Origin: Mercurialis annua
Taxonomy: Eukaryota; Streptophyta; Magnoliopsida; Malpighiales; Euphorbiaceae
Direction: 5' to 3'
DNA length: 64,000 bases
Assembly: GCF_937616625.2 (NCBI RefSeq)
Contig: NC_065574.1
Span: forward strand, 13,332,501 to 13,396,500
Both the position numbers and the translations under genes were made by a program. Below the pieces are notes generated by a model. It saw only the letters and a list, made by a program, of their open reading frames with translations. It was not told the DNA's origin and did not search any database. Shown here in pieces: positions 22,001 through 32,179 of this stretch. Numbering within the stretch: the stretch's first letter is position 1; the number at the start of each line of letters is the position of its first letter.

Positions 22001-24563
22001 GGTAGAGTCAAAAATTTAGGAAGCAAAAAGGACTCCAGATATTCAAATTTTTTCTTTTATTTTTGTCAAATGTTAAACTTTATTAGATGAAGCATGATAT
22101 TTATAAAAAAAATCATACCTCAAAAGATGTGTCTGACACACTGACATGTGTCAGAGGCACTGCTCTATCTGGGAACATATATTACTTTTTCGTCGGTAAA
22201 ATTAAGGATCAGAATTCTTTCACTTCATTTGAATTTGAGGAGCAAAATTTAATAAATTTATATCATTTATAAATATTGTAGATAAAAAAAATATAAAAAC
22301 TGATTATTTTATAACGGTTAATATAAATTGATTCTCTTAAATTCAAATAAATTTGAGAGCATTCAAATTCTAAAAAAAAAATATAAAAAAAAAATATAAA
22401 TTCCTCAATAATTATCAAATTAATAATTTTAATAATTAATAAAATTTTAAAAATCATTTTTAATTCTATATTTTATAAAATTTTAAAAATATTTCATTTT
22501 TAAGAGGTGCTAGAAGTTATCATCTCTCAAATATTCTCACTTAAAAATATTTTATTTTTAATTGCAGCCATTTAATTAAATTAGAGTGAAAAAGTTCAAA
22601 TATATCTCTTATATTACTTCATATTGTTCAAATTTACATTTTTACGATCAAAACCTCCAAATATGATCAGTAGTTTTTTTTAATTTTATTCCACTTTACT
22701 TTAAATAAATGGCTACAATTGAAATTGAAAATTGAATTAAAATTCAAGAATTTTACCAATAAATTATAACTGAAATGGTATAAACGCTAGACATCAAACT
22801 GTTAGGTCGTGGGCATGCCCGACCTTAGACATAGGCCACTAAGACATATGCCTAGGGCCACAAATTTTAGAGGGCCCCAAAATTATATGGGGTCCATAGG
22901 AAAAATAAATGTTATATTAAAATTTTAATTATTTTTTTTATGATAGATGAAATTTTCATTTTTAAAATTTAATTAGGTCTTTTAGGAATTAGAAAATAAA
23001 TTTTAAAGGGCCTCTTTTATGGTAGTAAATGTTGTAATTTATATTTAAAAATAAATTAGGCTCTTTTAATAATAACTATATAGCAATACAAATAAGACTA
23101 AATTAATTACATTATATATATTCTTTTTATATAAAAAAATGTTTTTTTAAAAAGAAATATTATAAAAATTTACTAAAAATCTATCGATATTTACCAAAAA
23201 TCTACTAAATATATATCAATAATCTACCGAGAGAGTACCTTTATAAAGTGAAAAAGAACATATTTTTATGAGAAAAATAAAACGAGTTTATTTTTACGAA
23301 CAATTTTACAAAAATAGATTTTATTTATAAAAAAATACTAAAATTATCGCCTAGGCCCTCGGTTCATCTAAGGCCGGCCCTGGTCATGGGTTCGATTCCT
23401 TCCACAAGCGCTCCCCTCCCAATTATCAATTTTTTTTTTGAGAATTTCAAAAGTTTAAAAACGAAGTACTTGTCAATAGTTAAATCTTGGCTTAATTCTT
23501 TAAAAAAACCCCACCTTGTACTTTTTCTTCGTTTATACCCTGACCTTGTAAAAACACCATTTGTACCCAATTTTGGGTTTTTATGTTTCATCTCTACCCA
23601 AAAGCATTAAATTATACTTTTTTCATTTGGAAAAGAGTTTAAAACATACTTTTTTCTATTTTAAAATATACAAATAAATCCTTAAACTTAAAAAATAATC
23701 AAATACATCCAAATAATTAATTAATTTTTTTAATTTGATAAAATAATAAAAAATAATAAAAAATTATTATTATTTTTAATTTTTTTGTCGGAAATATTTT
23801 TAAAAAAATTAAAAAAAAATAGAAATATTTTTTTAAAAAATTATTATTATTTTTAATTTTTTGAAAAAGATGGTATTTTTGTACTATTAATAACATTAAT
23901 ATCTAATTCGTATATAAGTTAAAAATGAAGGATTGTTTTAAACTTTTTTTCAAATGAAAAGAGTACAATTTAATGCTTTTGGGTAGAGATGAAACATAAA
24001 AACTCAAAATTAAATGGTGTTTTTACAAAATCAGGGTATAAACGAAAAAAAAATGTAAGGTGGGGGTTTTTTAAGAAATTAAGCCTTAAATCTTATATCT
24101 TCTTGGCTGCAACCTTAACAGGCCGTTCATGACTTAAAAAAAGTAGTAAATTACCTGCAAAATGCACTCTAACTTTGTAACGATGCACAATACTATCTTC
24201 TTGAATGAGCAACTCAATCTTTTCCTCGATTAAATCCATAATGGATTGAACCTCGTCTTGTCCTCGTCTGAAATTATCGATACTAAATGCATAAGCTGTT
24301 ACATATTTCACATGCAGCTCACAACAATAAATAAGCATTGCCATAAGAGATAAGAAACCAGCAGTATGACCAGCTGCCTCCGACCCAAGATTCATCTTTT
24401 TGGCATATCTTCTATTTCCATCCATTATAAAAGCAACGTGAGTTGGAATTGGACCTACTGAAATAACATAAATCAACAATTTTCTCAAGAAAATTCCTAT
24501 TTTCCACCATATCTTTCTTGCTCTACTTATTTCCACCTTCTTCATACTAGGTTTGATAAACAA
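19032..24563 (-). CDS. cis-prenyltransferase (dehydrodolichyl diphosphate synthase family)
   Basis: Condenses isopentenyl diphosphate onto an allylic primer with Z geometry to give polyprenyl (dolichol-type) diphosphates, normally at the ER. Exon 1 is 24155-24563 and exon 2 is 19032-19459; the join GCAG/GTAAATTAC keeps frame and gives 278 residues, near the usual 280-300. Motifs: THVAFIMDGNRRYAKK with catalytic Asp48; GHTAGF; YAFSIDNFRR at about 93-102; DPDILVRTSGVDRLSNFLLW at 214-233. The family's Glu in RTSGE is Val224, which may impair Mg/IPP binding. The N-terminus carries a hydrophobic stretch (residues 19-36). The 4.7-kb intron is mostly transposons. Exon 1 also runs on into 60 bases that resemble the start of exon 2. 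This could be two truncated tandem copies rather than one expressed gene. Confidence 0.7.
19681..19856. repeat. Two tandem copies of an 88-bp unit
   Basis: Copies at 19681-19768 and 19769-19856 differ at about one position. Each starts TTCACATACTAATATATG. They lie in the large prenyltransferase intron. Confidence 0.95.
20030..20332. mobile_element. MITE with about 100-bp inverted arms
   Basis: The left arm (GAATTTTACACGTTTTCTCA, then CTCAAATTCATGTATGGTG) returns inverted at 20222-20325 (GTGCATGAATTTGAGAAAAA...). The spacer between the arms is about 100 bases with a GC-richer middle. Located in the prenyltransferase intron. Target duplication not resolved. Confidence 0.8.
20500..22060. other. 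Very AT-rich low-complexity intron DNA
   Basis: About 1.5 kb of the prenyltransferase intron in which ATGTATCTATCA, AAAATATATC and TATATAT words recur without a fixed period. No coding or transposon end was recognised. Confidence 0.5.
22552..22757. mobile_element. MITE, same family as 3108-3358
   Basis: The arms TTTTTAATTGCAGCCATTTAA and the inverted TAAATGGCTACAATTGAAAT match the arms of the copy at 3108-3358 with substitutions. Lies in the prenyltransferase intron, just before the SINE that the hAT element split. Confidence 0.65.
22758..23440 (+). mobile_element. tRNA-derived SINE (family A) split by a hAT element
   Basis: The head at 22760-22813 (TATAACTGAAATGGTATAAAC ... TAGGTCGTGGG) continues after the hAT insertion at 23383 with GTCATGGGTTCGATTCC, a polymerase III B-box-like word, and a tail CGCTCCCCTCCCAATTATC followed by a T run. 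Two related copies lie at 30343-30412 and 30690-30800. Not a tRNA gene: no cloverleaf closes and the tail is SINE-like. Confidence 0.7.
22814..23382. mobile_element. Non-autonomous hAT element
   Basis: The left end CATGCCCGACCTTAG and the right end CTAAGGCCGGCCCTG are complementary apart from three bases. The flanks GTCGTGGG (22806-22813) and GTCATGGG (23383-23390) are an 8-bp target duplication with one change. An 8-bp duplication and CAGGG-type ends fit hAT. No transposase frame inside. Confidence 0.8.
23489..24085. mobile_element. Long-arm MITE with perfect 9-bp target duplication
   Basis: The arms start GGCTTAATTC and match inverted for about 170 bases (for example ATGTTTCATCTCTACCCAAA near 23582 against its complement near 23975). 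TTAAATCTT flanks it at 23480-23488 and 24086-24094. Mutator-like. It landed eight bases beyond the exon-2-like remnant that follows exon 1 of the prenyltransferase gene. Confidence 0.9.
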
Positions 24564-25105
24564 ATTATACTTTAAAACTTGATCAAAAAGGAAAAAAGCT
24601 TTAGTTAATTGCTAGTTTTGAGTTCTAACTTGCAAAAATGAAAAGAAAACTAAAATATAGATAAAATTTTGTCAAAAATGAAGAGATGGAGAAGTTTAAC
24701 AAAGAGATAAAGATAATCTTCAAAATATGGAGAAGTATGAGTGATTGCAAAAGGGAAAGCACTTAGATCTAAATTAGAAGAGAAGCACTCATAATATTAT
24801 TAGTGTAGAGAACTAGGTATTTGTTCTTAATTAAAACCCAAAAAAGTTTGTGTTAAATTGATTGAGAGAGTGATTTTTTACTCCACATGATCTAATTTAA
24901 TAGAAAAAAATCTATAAAGAAAATTTTAATAAACAATAGACAGTTTTAGTTATATATTTTTTTTAACAGAAATAGATATAGATGGATAAGTACTACACTA
25001 TTACAAGATAAACTATATACATATATATATATATATATATTCTACCATTTATAAATATATACAAATTCACATCATCCACACTGTATATGTTAAATGCATC
25101 GTTTT
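24564..25105. other. Upstream region of the prenyltransferase gene
   Basis: Presumed 5' UTR and promoter of the minus-strand gene. Contains a GAGAA-rich stretch (24680-24790) and a (TA)n run at 25019-25040. No further gene. Confidence 0.4.
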
Positions 25106-25119
25106 TACGAGTTCGCTAA

Positions 25120-25290
25120 CATGGCGGAACGATGCTGCATTCGCCGTTTCTAACGCTTCGAGCCTTCCTTCAAATACCCTTCAATAAATCTTTGATTTCT
25201 TTTCCTTCTTATCCACATAAAAGTTCGAATCCAAGACCCTTAGGTCTTATGCCTCACTCCTTAACTAATTGAATTAGAAGGTCATTAATG
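25120..25290 (-). mobile_element. SINE-like remnant (tRNA-related head)
   Basis: Read on the minus strand, TTAGTTAAGGAGTGAGGC and, about 20 bases later, TCTTGGATTCGAACTT resemble A and B boxes of a tRNA-derived SINE. The downstream part, near 25120-25190, contains the palindromic phrase CATCGTTTTTACGAGTTCGC. Ends not resolved. Confidence 0.4.
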
Positions 25291-26925
25291 ACAATTTTAG
25301 TTATATCTCGTGTTACATTCAATACATTATATTTATCTATCTAACTATTATTTTATAAATGCTTAATAATAAATTCAGTTTTTTATGAGTTGTAGTAATA
25401 TTAACTAAACACTTTAAAAAAAATTATAATAATGTCCCGATTTTATTATTTTGATGCAATCTTAAGCAATTTTTTCTAAACATTTTAATACTTCCAATTT
25501 TTAGTTGAATTTATAAATTAACTTCATGGTTAGTAAAATCCATTTCTCATGATTTAAAAATTTAATTTCTAATATTAAAAAAAAGTCATAAATAATATTA
25601 AAATCTAATTCTAAATTCTCTAACTTTTTTGGTGGTTGAAGCAAAAAAAATATAAATTTAAAGCTAAAAATGACTAGAAAAGCCAAATAAAACTAATAGT
25701 TATTGTATTGAGATGAAAGACCGAAAAATTACATTAATTGAAAAACAATGTCTAACATTACGAGAAAATATTGAAATTAGAATATTATAATAAATTTCAA
25801 AATTTTAGATAAAATTGCAACAACCGCAAAATTTTGAATTTATTTTGTTTTAGACCCTTCATTAAAGATAACAAAAATATTAATTAAAGATAGTAGTATT
25901 GTATATAAACAAATATCAATTGCAATAAACATATCAATTAAATTAGAACAAAAGGAAAATTAGTTAATATCCTATTCTGATATTTCTTTAGTGTCATTTT
26001 ATTTTTCTCTCATATTTTTTGATGTTCAAAAAGAAGATATCCTATAATTGATATATGTTTTCTTCTTTTATCCTTAATATTAATGGATTTAATATAAATA
26101 ATATGTAAATTAATAATTGTGTTTGATTATATTATATTCTCAAAATAAATGTTTAAAGTTTTTATAATCGTTAAAATTTACTCTTTAAATCTTGACAATT
26201 AAAACAAATTATAAAAAATGTAAAAAAGATATTTATAATATTTAATGAATTATTTATTTATATAAAAATAAAAGTCTTAATTGTCTTAAAAATACTAAAT
26301 ATATATGGGTAATATCCATTACAACAAACCTTTTGCAAACACAAATTTTAGTACATTTGAATTTTAACCAACCATTTTTTTTAAATACCTTAAATTTTTG
26401 ATTTATTTCAATTATGATTATTTCATAATGTGTATCCTAATTTTGATAAGTATTCTTTTGATGTAAAAATTGTTAAATTTGGTCATTGAAAATATTATAA
26501 AAATTTGATTCTTTGTTTTAAATAAACAATCTGCTAAAATTGAAATATTTTTATCGAAAATTGGCTAAAATTGGTATTTTTAATAGAATTTACTTTGGCA
26601 GCAATGTTTTCATATTATACAATAAACCAAATTAGAAAATAATATCAAAATGGGATGGAGGAAATATTTGTTAAACCTGTCCTATAGATGTGGGGCAAAA
26701 TGGTACCATTAATTACTTTTTCAAATTATAACTACAATCAACTCTCTTATATTTAACACATAATAAATTAATAATTTTAACAATTAAAAAAAAATTAAAA
26801 AAAAATCAATTTCATTTTATAATTAATAATTTTCTTGTTTAAAATAATAATTTGGATAATTCATAAATTTTTAAAGAATCAAATTCATTTTATAATTAAT
26901 AATTATACTATTCTACTTGACACAA
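25291..26925. other. AT-rich intergenic DNA, no gene seen
   Basis: About 1.6 kb with no coding pattern and no clear inverted or direct repeat pair. Confidence 0.5.
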
Positions 26926-26934
26926 AATATCACA

Positions 26935-27430
26935 TTACCCCCTCAACTTGACACAAAATATCAAAAACGTCCAAACTGGCAAAACCGGATCACTTTTATC
27001 CCGAACTTGTCAAACCTGGCTCAAAAAAACCCCTATACTGATGTGGCATCTTAATCGGAGAGTGAGTTTTATAAATATCCTAATTTATTATAATTGAACT
27101 TTAATTAATCATAATTAAACATTCAGGGGGCTTTTTGAACTTTTTCAAAAAAAATCAATTTTTTTTAATTTCCGGCGAGGAGGAGCCTCCTCCTCACCGG
27201 AAAGAAGTGGTCGGGTTCGTCTCAGCTCTAGGCTCGCCTGAGACGAACCCGTTTACATCTGGGATCGTCTCAGGCGAACCTAGATGCAAACGCATCTGGG
27301 TTCGTCCCAGATGCAGCCACATGAGGCAAATCCATGAAGGAGGAGCTGATGCACAACGGCTCCTTTCTCAGGCGAGGAGGAGCTCCTCCTCTCTCGGGCG
27401 AGGAGGAGCTCCTCCTCGACTGAGAATGAA
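26935..27430. mobile_element. Truncated palindrome-core TIR element (relative of 5356-7364)
   Basis: The left arm CCCTCAACTTGACACAAAATATCAAAAACGTCC is followed by the gene-free arm of the 5356-7364 element (CACTTTTATCCCGAACTTGTC, ACTGATGTGGCATCTTAATC). A GC-rich core at 27168-27425 follows. The right arm is missing. The phrase TTCCGGCGAGGAGG at the core edge also occurs at 7077-7089. Confidence 0.75.
27168..27425. repeat. GC-rich palindrome array
   Basis: Contains two perfect 18-bp palindromes GAGGAGGAGCTCCTCCTC (27374-27391 and 27400-27417). It also has stems GGTTCGTCTCAG/CTGAGACGAACC near 27213-27250, CATCTGGG/CCCAGATG near 27293-27315 and GAGGAGCCTCCTCCTC near 27178. The region is much richer in GC than its surroundings. 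The 101-codon frame across it is not treated as a gene. Confidence 0.85.
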
Positions 27431-28325
27431 AATGTTTTAAAAAAAAATTAATTATGCGTACATGGTAAGTTTTTAAGTAAAAGAAATTAACTTCCGGCTG
27501 CTAGTTAAATATTTTTGGCCGAAAAATACCAAAATAAAAGTTCAGTTATCAAAAAAAATATTAATTTGATGATTGAAATGAAAAAAATGAGAAGTTTAAT
27601 TGGTTTTCAGGATCAATTACTCGGATGTATGTAGGCTTGTAAAAGTGAACCATTATAAATTTTTTCGTGCTGTTTTCTTTCTGCATTTACTTGATTTATA
27701 GATTATATATAAAGTATTTCAAATTTTTTGCATATTATTAAAAGATTTACTTTAAATTTTAACACAAGCTAGTACTAGTTCACGGTTTTTAATAGCTTGA
27801 TTGACTCAACAGCTGGGTAAAGTGTTAAAATTTGTTTTATTAGTTCGAAAATTTTAAGAATTCAATTCACTTCTAAAATTAGTGTGGAATCCAACATGAT
27901 TAATATTTTAAAAATAGTGAGTTAATTAGAAAGGAATGCACATGGTAAAATTTTAAAAATGCCATTTAGCAATATCTTGTTAATTCTCCCTAATGGTTAG
28001 CTAAACTTTATAATATATTATCGTATATAAAAAGAATGTCACGTCTATCTGTTACAGCTAAATACACATGAAAAGAAAATGCAGGATCGTGTAAAAGAGA
28101 ATTATGAAATAATGAATTTCTTTGCATTGGCACTGCCAATGAACAAAATTAATATGCATACATCCTTCTTACCACAACTCTTCATTAGTTCTATTAAACT
28201 AAATACAGTTTTGTCACTAATATACAAATGCTCCGTAAATTTCGCATTACAACAACAAACTCATCATGAATTTTACAATGTTACTTCAGTAATAATATAA
28301 AATATATATGATGTAGAAACAATAA
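27431..28325. other. Intergenic DNA downstream of the kinase gene
   Basis: AT-rich; the part next to 28326 is the 3' UTR side of the minus-strand kinase. No other feature found. Confidence 0.5.
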
Positions 28326-30940
28326 CTACCTCGCTCGAGGAGATTGTTGATATGTTTGATTTCCGTCCGGTCTTGGATGAAGTGCGGAACGATATTGCAA
28401 AGGCTGCTGGCTTTGGTGGTGTGTCCTATTACGGTTGGAACGAGCTCTAGACTCTGTTGATCTTTCGTTATTAGATTCAATTCTTTCTAATGTCTCCACG
28501 ACTTCTTTCATAGGTGGTCGATTCTTAGGCTCGGATTCAAGGCAATTGAGAGTAAGCTGAGCTATTCGGAATGCTGATTTGAAAGGATATCTCCCTTCTA
28601 ATCGAGAGTCCATAATGGACTTTAGCTTTCTCTTATCATATAGATATGGTTTGATCCAATCCGCCAGACTATGTCGCCCACTCGGACGGTTTGTATCAAG
28701 TGCATGTAACCCCGTCAATATCTCAACCAGGACGACACCAAATCCATACACATCACTTTTTACATACAAATGCCCTGTTCAATTATCAAAATATTAATGT
28801 AACATTTTAGATATACCAAGTTAGAGCATGAGACTAAGAGTGTGCATACTCCTATCTGAGACTAGAGGGAAGATTTAGAAAATCACCTGTTGCCACATAT
28901 TCAGGAGCAGCATAACCATATGTACCCATCACCCTTGTTGTCACATGAGATTGACTAGCTGAAGGCCCCAATTTCGCTAAACCGAAATCTGAAATCTTTG
29001 CCGTATAGGACTGCAATAAAAAAACCAACAAATATAAGGATAATGAAAATTATCTCTTGTTGTACATTTATCTAAGTAGTAATTGGTTAATCTAGAAGAA
29101 ATCTACCCCATCAAGAAGTATGTTAGAAGCCTTAAAATCTCGGTAAATCACTTGTTTCTCTGATGTGTGCAAGAAAGCGAGGCCTCGTGCTGCTCCTATG
29201 GCAATTCTGATTCGTATTTCCCACGGAAGTGGCTGAACAGTTGATCCCCCTGTACCAGTTAAATTTATGTTATAGATAAAAGAGCAAATACATTAGTTCA
29301 AGAACACAAAAAAAGGCGTTAGCGCTTACTTCCAAATAGATGGTTTTCCAAACTTCCCTTTTGCATAAACTCATAGACCAGAAGAAGCTCCTTATCTTCC
29401 CAACAATACCCTAACAGCTTAACCAGGTTAGGATGAGAAAGCCGTCCTAAGAATAGTACCTCCGACTGCAACAATGAAATGGACATATGCTCAATAACAT
29501 TTCACAAACGCTTTATAATAATCTCGTTATGAGATAGTTAAGAAAAGAGGAAACTCGATAGTACTCGAAGTATGCACATAAAGTGTTTTTGCAGGCATGC
29601 TGTGCTAATGCATGCACAACCAAGAAGTTCTCGGAGTATAGTGTGTGCACAAGAGTTAATAAGTTAAAGATGAACTGCGCATTTCATATTAGCACCAAGC
29701 ATTTGTACCCAACACAGCGGAAATTGATTTTCGTTACCTGCCATTCTTCAAATCCTTGCAAGCTCTCAGAATTTAATTTTTTCACAGCAATAACAGTTCC
29801 ACTTCCAGGCCTCCCTGTTCCCTTCTCATCAAGCCAACCTTTAAATACTTTACCAAATCCTCCCTCTCCAAGTACCGTATCAGCTCTGAAATTCCGGGTG
29901 GCAGCCTTGAGTTCTGCGAAGGAGAATATCTTCAAGCTAGGAGTGGGCAGAATCTGCCCATCCGGAAAGGCCCCGTTGCTGCTTCCCCCAGAAAACCGAC
30001 TCTCCCCGGAGATATTGCTGCCCTGAGAAGATGCTATATTCGTGCTCCCAGAAGAAGCTGTATTGGTGCTCCGAGAAGAAACTGTATTGCTAGTTGTCTG
30101 AGATATTGCTGCCGTAATTACACAATTTAATGTTGTCAAAACAGGGAATATCCAATATCAAGTCCAAATCAAAAAAATATTCAGCCTGTTATATAGATTG
30201 AATCCAACACAAGAATGAACAAAACAAATTTAAGGAATTCAAACAACTTGACGAGCATAACAGTATCCCTTTCAATATAGCACAAAAGCAAAAGCTATCA
30301 AGTATCAACAAACGTTCCCATATCTAATTGAAACGGACCAATTTTTTATTTGAACCCACGACCATGGCAGAATGATGCCCGGCGCCTCTATCATTTGAGC
30401 TATAGCTCATTGATCAATATTTAATAATAAGAAAACCATTAAATACCAAAATGAAACTATAATAAATTTACATTGTGAATGCATAAAATACCAAAATGAA
30501 ATTAACTTTAGATTTAGATTGTGAATATTACATAGCTTGACAAAAACAGATGTATTAAAAGAAGCATAAAGCACTACTACTATTTGAGTTAATAATATCA
30601 ATTGACTTACAAATTAGAGAGATTGTAATAACCAAACAAAATCAGAAATAATACAACAACAACTAGATAAGAAACTTAATTAACCTACAAACGAGTTATA
30701 GCTCAAATGATACAGCGTTAGGCAGTATTCTGCTCAGATCATGGGTTTAATTCCTCCCACGATCGCTAAAAATCCCCGACTCCAATTGTCCAAGAGAAAC
30801 TTAATTAAGCTAATGAAAGAAAGATCATTTAAAATTACGTAAAAAAAGGGTTAAAACATAAAATAAATACCTGAACTGAGATGACCAGTAGTGGCAGGTG
30901 TAGGTGTAGTAGGTGGAGAAGAACACCAGCAATTCCCCAT
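28326..30940 (-). CDS. PIX13: Receptor-like cytoplasmic kinase VII, PIX13/KIN3-like Ser/Thr kinase
   Basis: Six exons: 30871-30940, 29738-30108, 29330-29465, 29107-29249, 28887-29010, 28326-28774. They join in frame to 430 residues with standard GT-AG introns. The N-terminus MGNCWC is a classic myristoylation/palmitoylation signal, so the protein should sit on the plasma membrane. A Ser/Thr-rich linker (24-75) precedes the kinase domain: GEGGFGKV at 104-111, ATP-binding Lys133, YRD with catalytic Asp230, DFG at 248-250, APE at 275-277. The basic, Gln/His-rich tail runs from about 380 to 430. RLCK-VII kinases relay signals from pattern receptors. The stretch [18 protein letters not shown] is typical of the Arabidopsis At2g17220 group. 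No defects seen. Intron 1 contains two SINE copies. Confidence 0.93.
30343..30412 (-). mobile_element. SINE family A head (inverse copy) in kinase intron 1
   Basis: On the minus strand: GAGCTATAGCTCAAATGATA, then GGTCGTGGGTTCAAAT. It matches the copy at 30690-30800 and the split copy at 22758-23440. Confidence 0.65.
30690..30800 (+). mobile_element. SINE family A copy in kinase intron 1
   Basis: GAGTTATAGCTCAAATGATA (A-box-like TAGCTCAAATG) and, 40 bases on, ATCATGGGTTTAATTCC (B-box-like), then a tail with CCCCGACTCCAATTGTC. Same family as 22758-23440. Confidence 0.65.
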
Positions 30941-31325
30941 CAGAACAAACAACAAAAAAGCTGTTGAATTTCTAATTTTAGGCAGACTAAAGCTTAGAAT
31001 TCTGGTTTATGTTTCCAGGTTTCAGGGATTCAAATAAAGACAGCATAAAAAAATGGTTAAAAACTTAGATATAACAATTTAATCACTCACGATACTGCAA
31101 AATTTGATTAAGTATAAAAATTTTCAACTGGGGTACTTCACTTTTTGAACAATCTTATCTTAGCCTGCTCAACTTTTTTAAATTCCTCAATCTTTTCCTT
31201 CATTGACTTGTGAAGAAAGTCAAGTGGCAACAAATGTAATCAAAATGTATAGCAATTGCTTGGCTTAGCTGATATAAGAAGGCCTTAATTAGTTAGTTGT
31301 TGTTGTGCAATTAAAGAAATGATTA
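30941..31325. other. Upstream region of the kinase gene
   Basis: Presumed leader and promoter on the minus strand; no clear TATA box picked out. No other gene. Confidence 0.4.
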
Positions 31326-31330
31326 ACTCA

Positions 31331-31545
31331 GAAGGTGCGGGTGAGTTAGTAAGGCGCTTTTTCAATTTAAATGAGGTCGCGAATTTGAATCGTAATTATA
31401 TATATGCAGCCGTTTAAAATTTGGGATTAGAGCTTTTTTTCCGTAAGAGATCTTTCCGGTTTGAATAAAAATTAATTTGAATGTGAAAAATTTAAATGTG
31501 TCGTTTTATAGTTGGCACGATCCATGAAATTACCCAAAAAAATAA
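31331..31545 (+). mobile_element. SINE family B copy 1
   Basis: GGGTGAGTTAGTAAGGCGC (A-box-like), then GAGGTCGCGAATTTGAATC (B-box-like), then a shared body with CCGTAAGAGATCT and TTAATTTGAATGTGAAAAAT, ending CCCAAAAAAATAA. Similar flanks TTAAAGAAATG (31311-31321) and TTTAAAGAATG (31546-31556) may be the target duplication. The second copy is at 59948-60172. Confidence 0.75.
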
Positions 31546-31727
31546 TTTAAAGAATGGAAGACTGAGTCCCAACACTAATGTAAAAAGAAAAGATTAAAAA
31601 AGGATAAAAGGTTTGAGACAAGAACATTAATTTCCAAGTCAACTGCCGTGTTTAGAGAAAAATGCTGCGTCGGTCAAAGATGGAACTTCACCACCAGTTC
31701 ACATTACATTGATGCTAGTTTTTCTTA

Positions 31728-32109
31728 GAGCAAATTATTTTAAGACCCCTCATGTTTGTCATAATTCACAGTTTGATATCCCTTATTTAAAAATTAAGCG
31801 ATTTGATACTTCAGTTTTAATTTTTTAAACTATAAGACCCTTCTGTTAGTTCCGTTAATAATTTAATATTTACTATCAAACGATTCGGTACCTCAATTTT
31901 AATTATATAAACGATTTGGTACCTCAGTTTTAATTATACAAACGATTTGGTACCTCATTTTCAAGGCAAACGATTTGGTACCTCACATTCCATTCCGTTA
32001 ACGATTTGATACCTATATTTAACTGAGGTACCAAATCGTTTGATTTTCAAACAAGGGGTAACAAACTGTGAATTATGACAAATGTGAGGGGTCTTAGAGT
32101 AATTTGCTC
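31728..32109. mobile_element. MITE (family with 51312-51709), perfect 9-bp target duplication
   Basis: The ends are GAGCAAATTA...TAATTTGCTC with long, mostly complementary arms (CATAATTCACAGTTTG/CAAACTGTGAATTATG). TTTTTCTTA flanks at 31719-31727 and 32110-32118. Internal words CGATTTGGTACCTC repeat four times. Mutator-like duplication length. Confidence 0.9.
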
Positions 32110-32179
32110 TTTTTCTTAGTTCATAGTTTACAGGGAAAAAAATACATATTGCTACTACAAAAAAGGTAGTAAATATTTA

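Noticed and set aside
23364..23610. Two opposed frames of about 75 codons
   Set aside because: They fall across the hAT end, SINE tail and MITE arm; no coding pattern.
24093..24154. Exon 1 of the prenyltransferase reading straight on to a stop as a short 156-codon protein
   Set aside because: The extra part is a frame-disturbed copy of the start of exon 2. Splicing at GCAG/GT restores a full-length enzyme, which fits better, though an unspliced short product cannot be excluded.
27168..27425. Repeated GC-rich palindromes that could suggest a CRISPR-like array or a 101-codon gene
   Set aside because: Repeats are not regularly spaced, spacers are absent, and this is plant nuclear DNA; the frame just follows the palindromes.
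29583..30026. 147-codon plus-strand frame
   Set aside because: It is antisense to exon 2 of the kinase gene.
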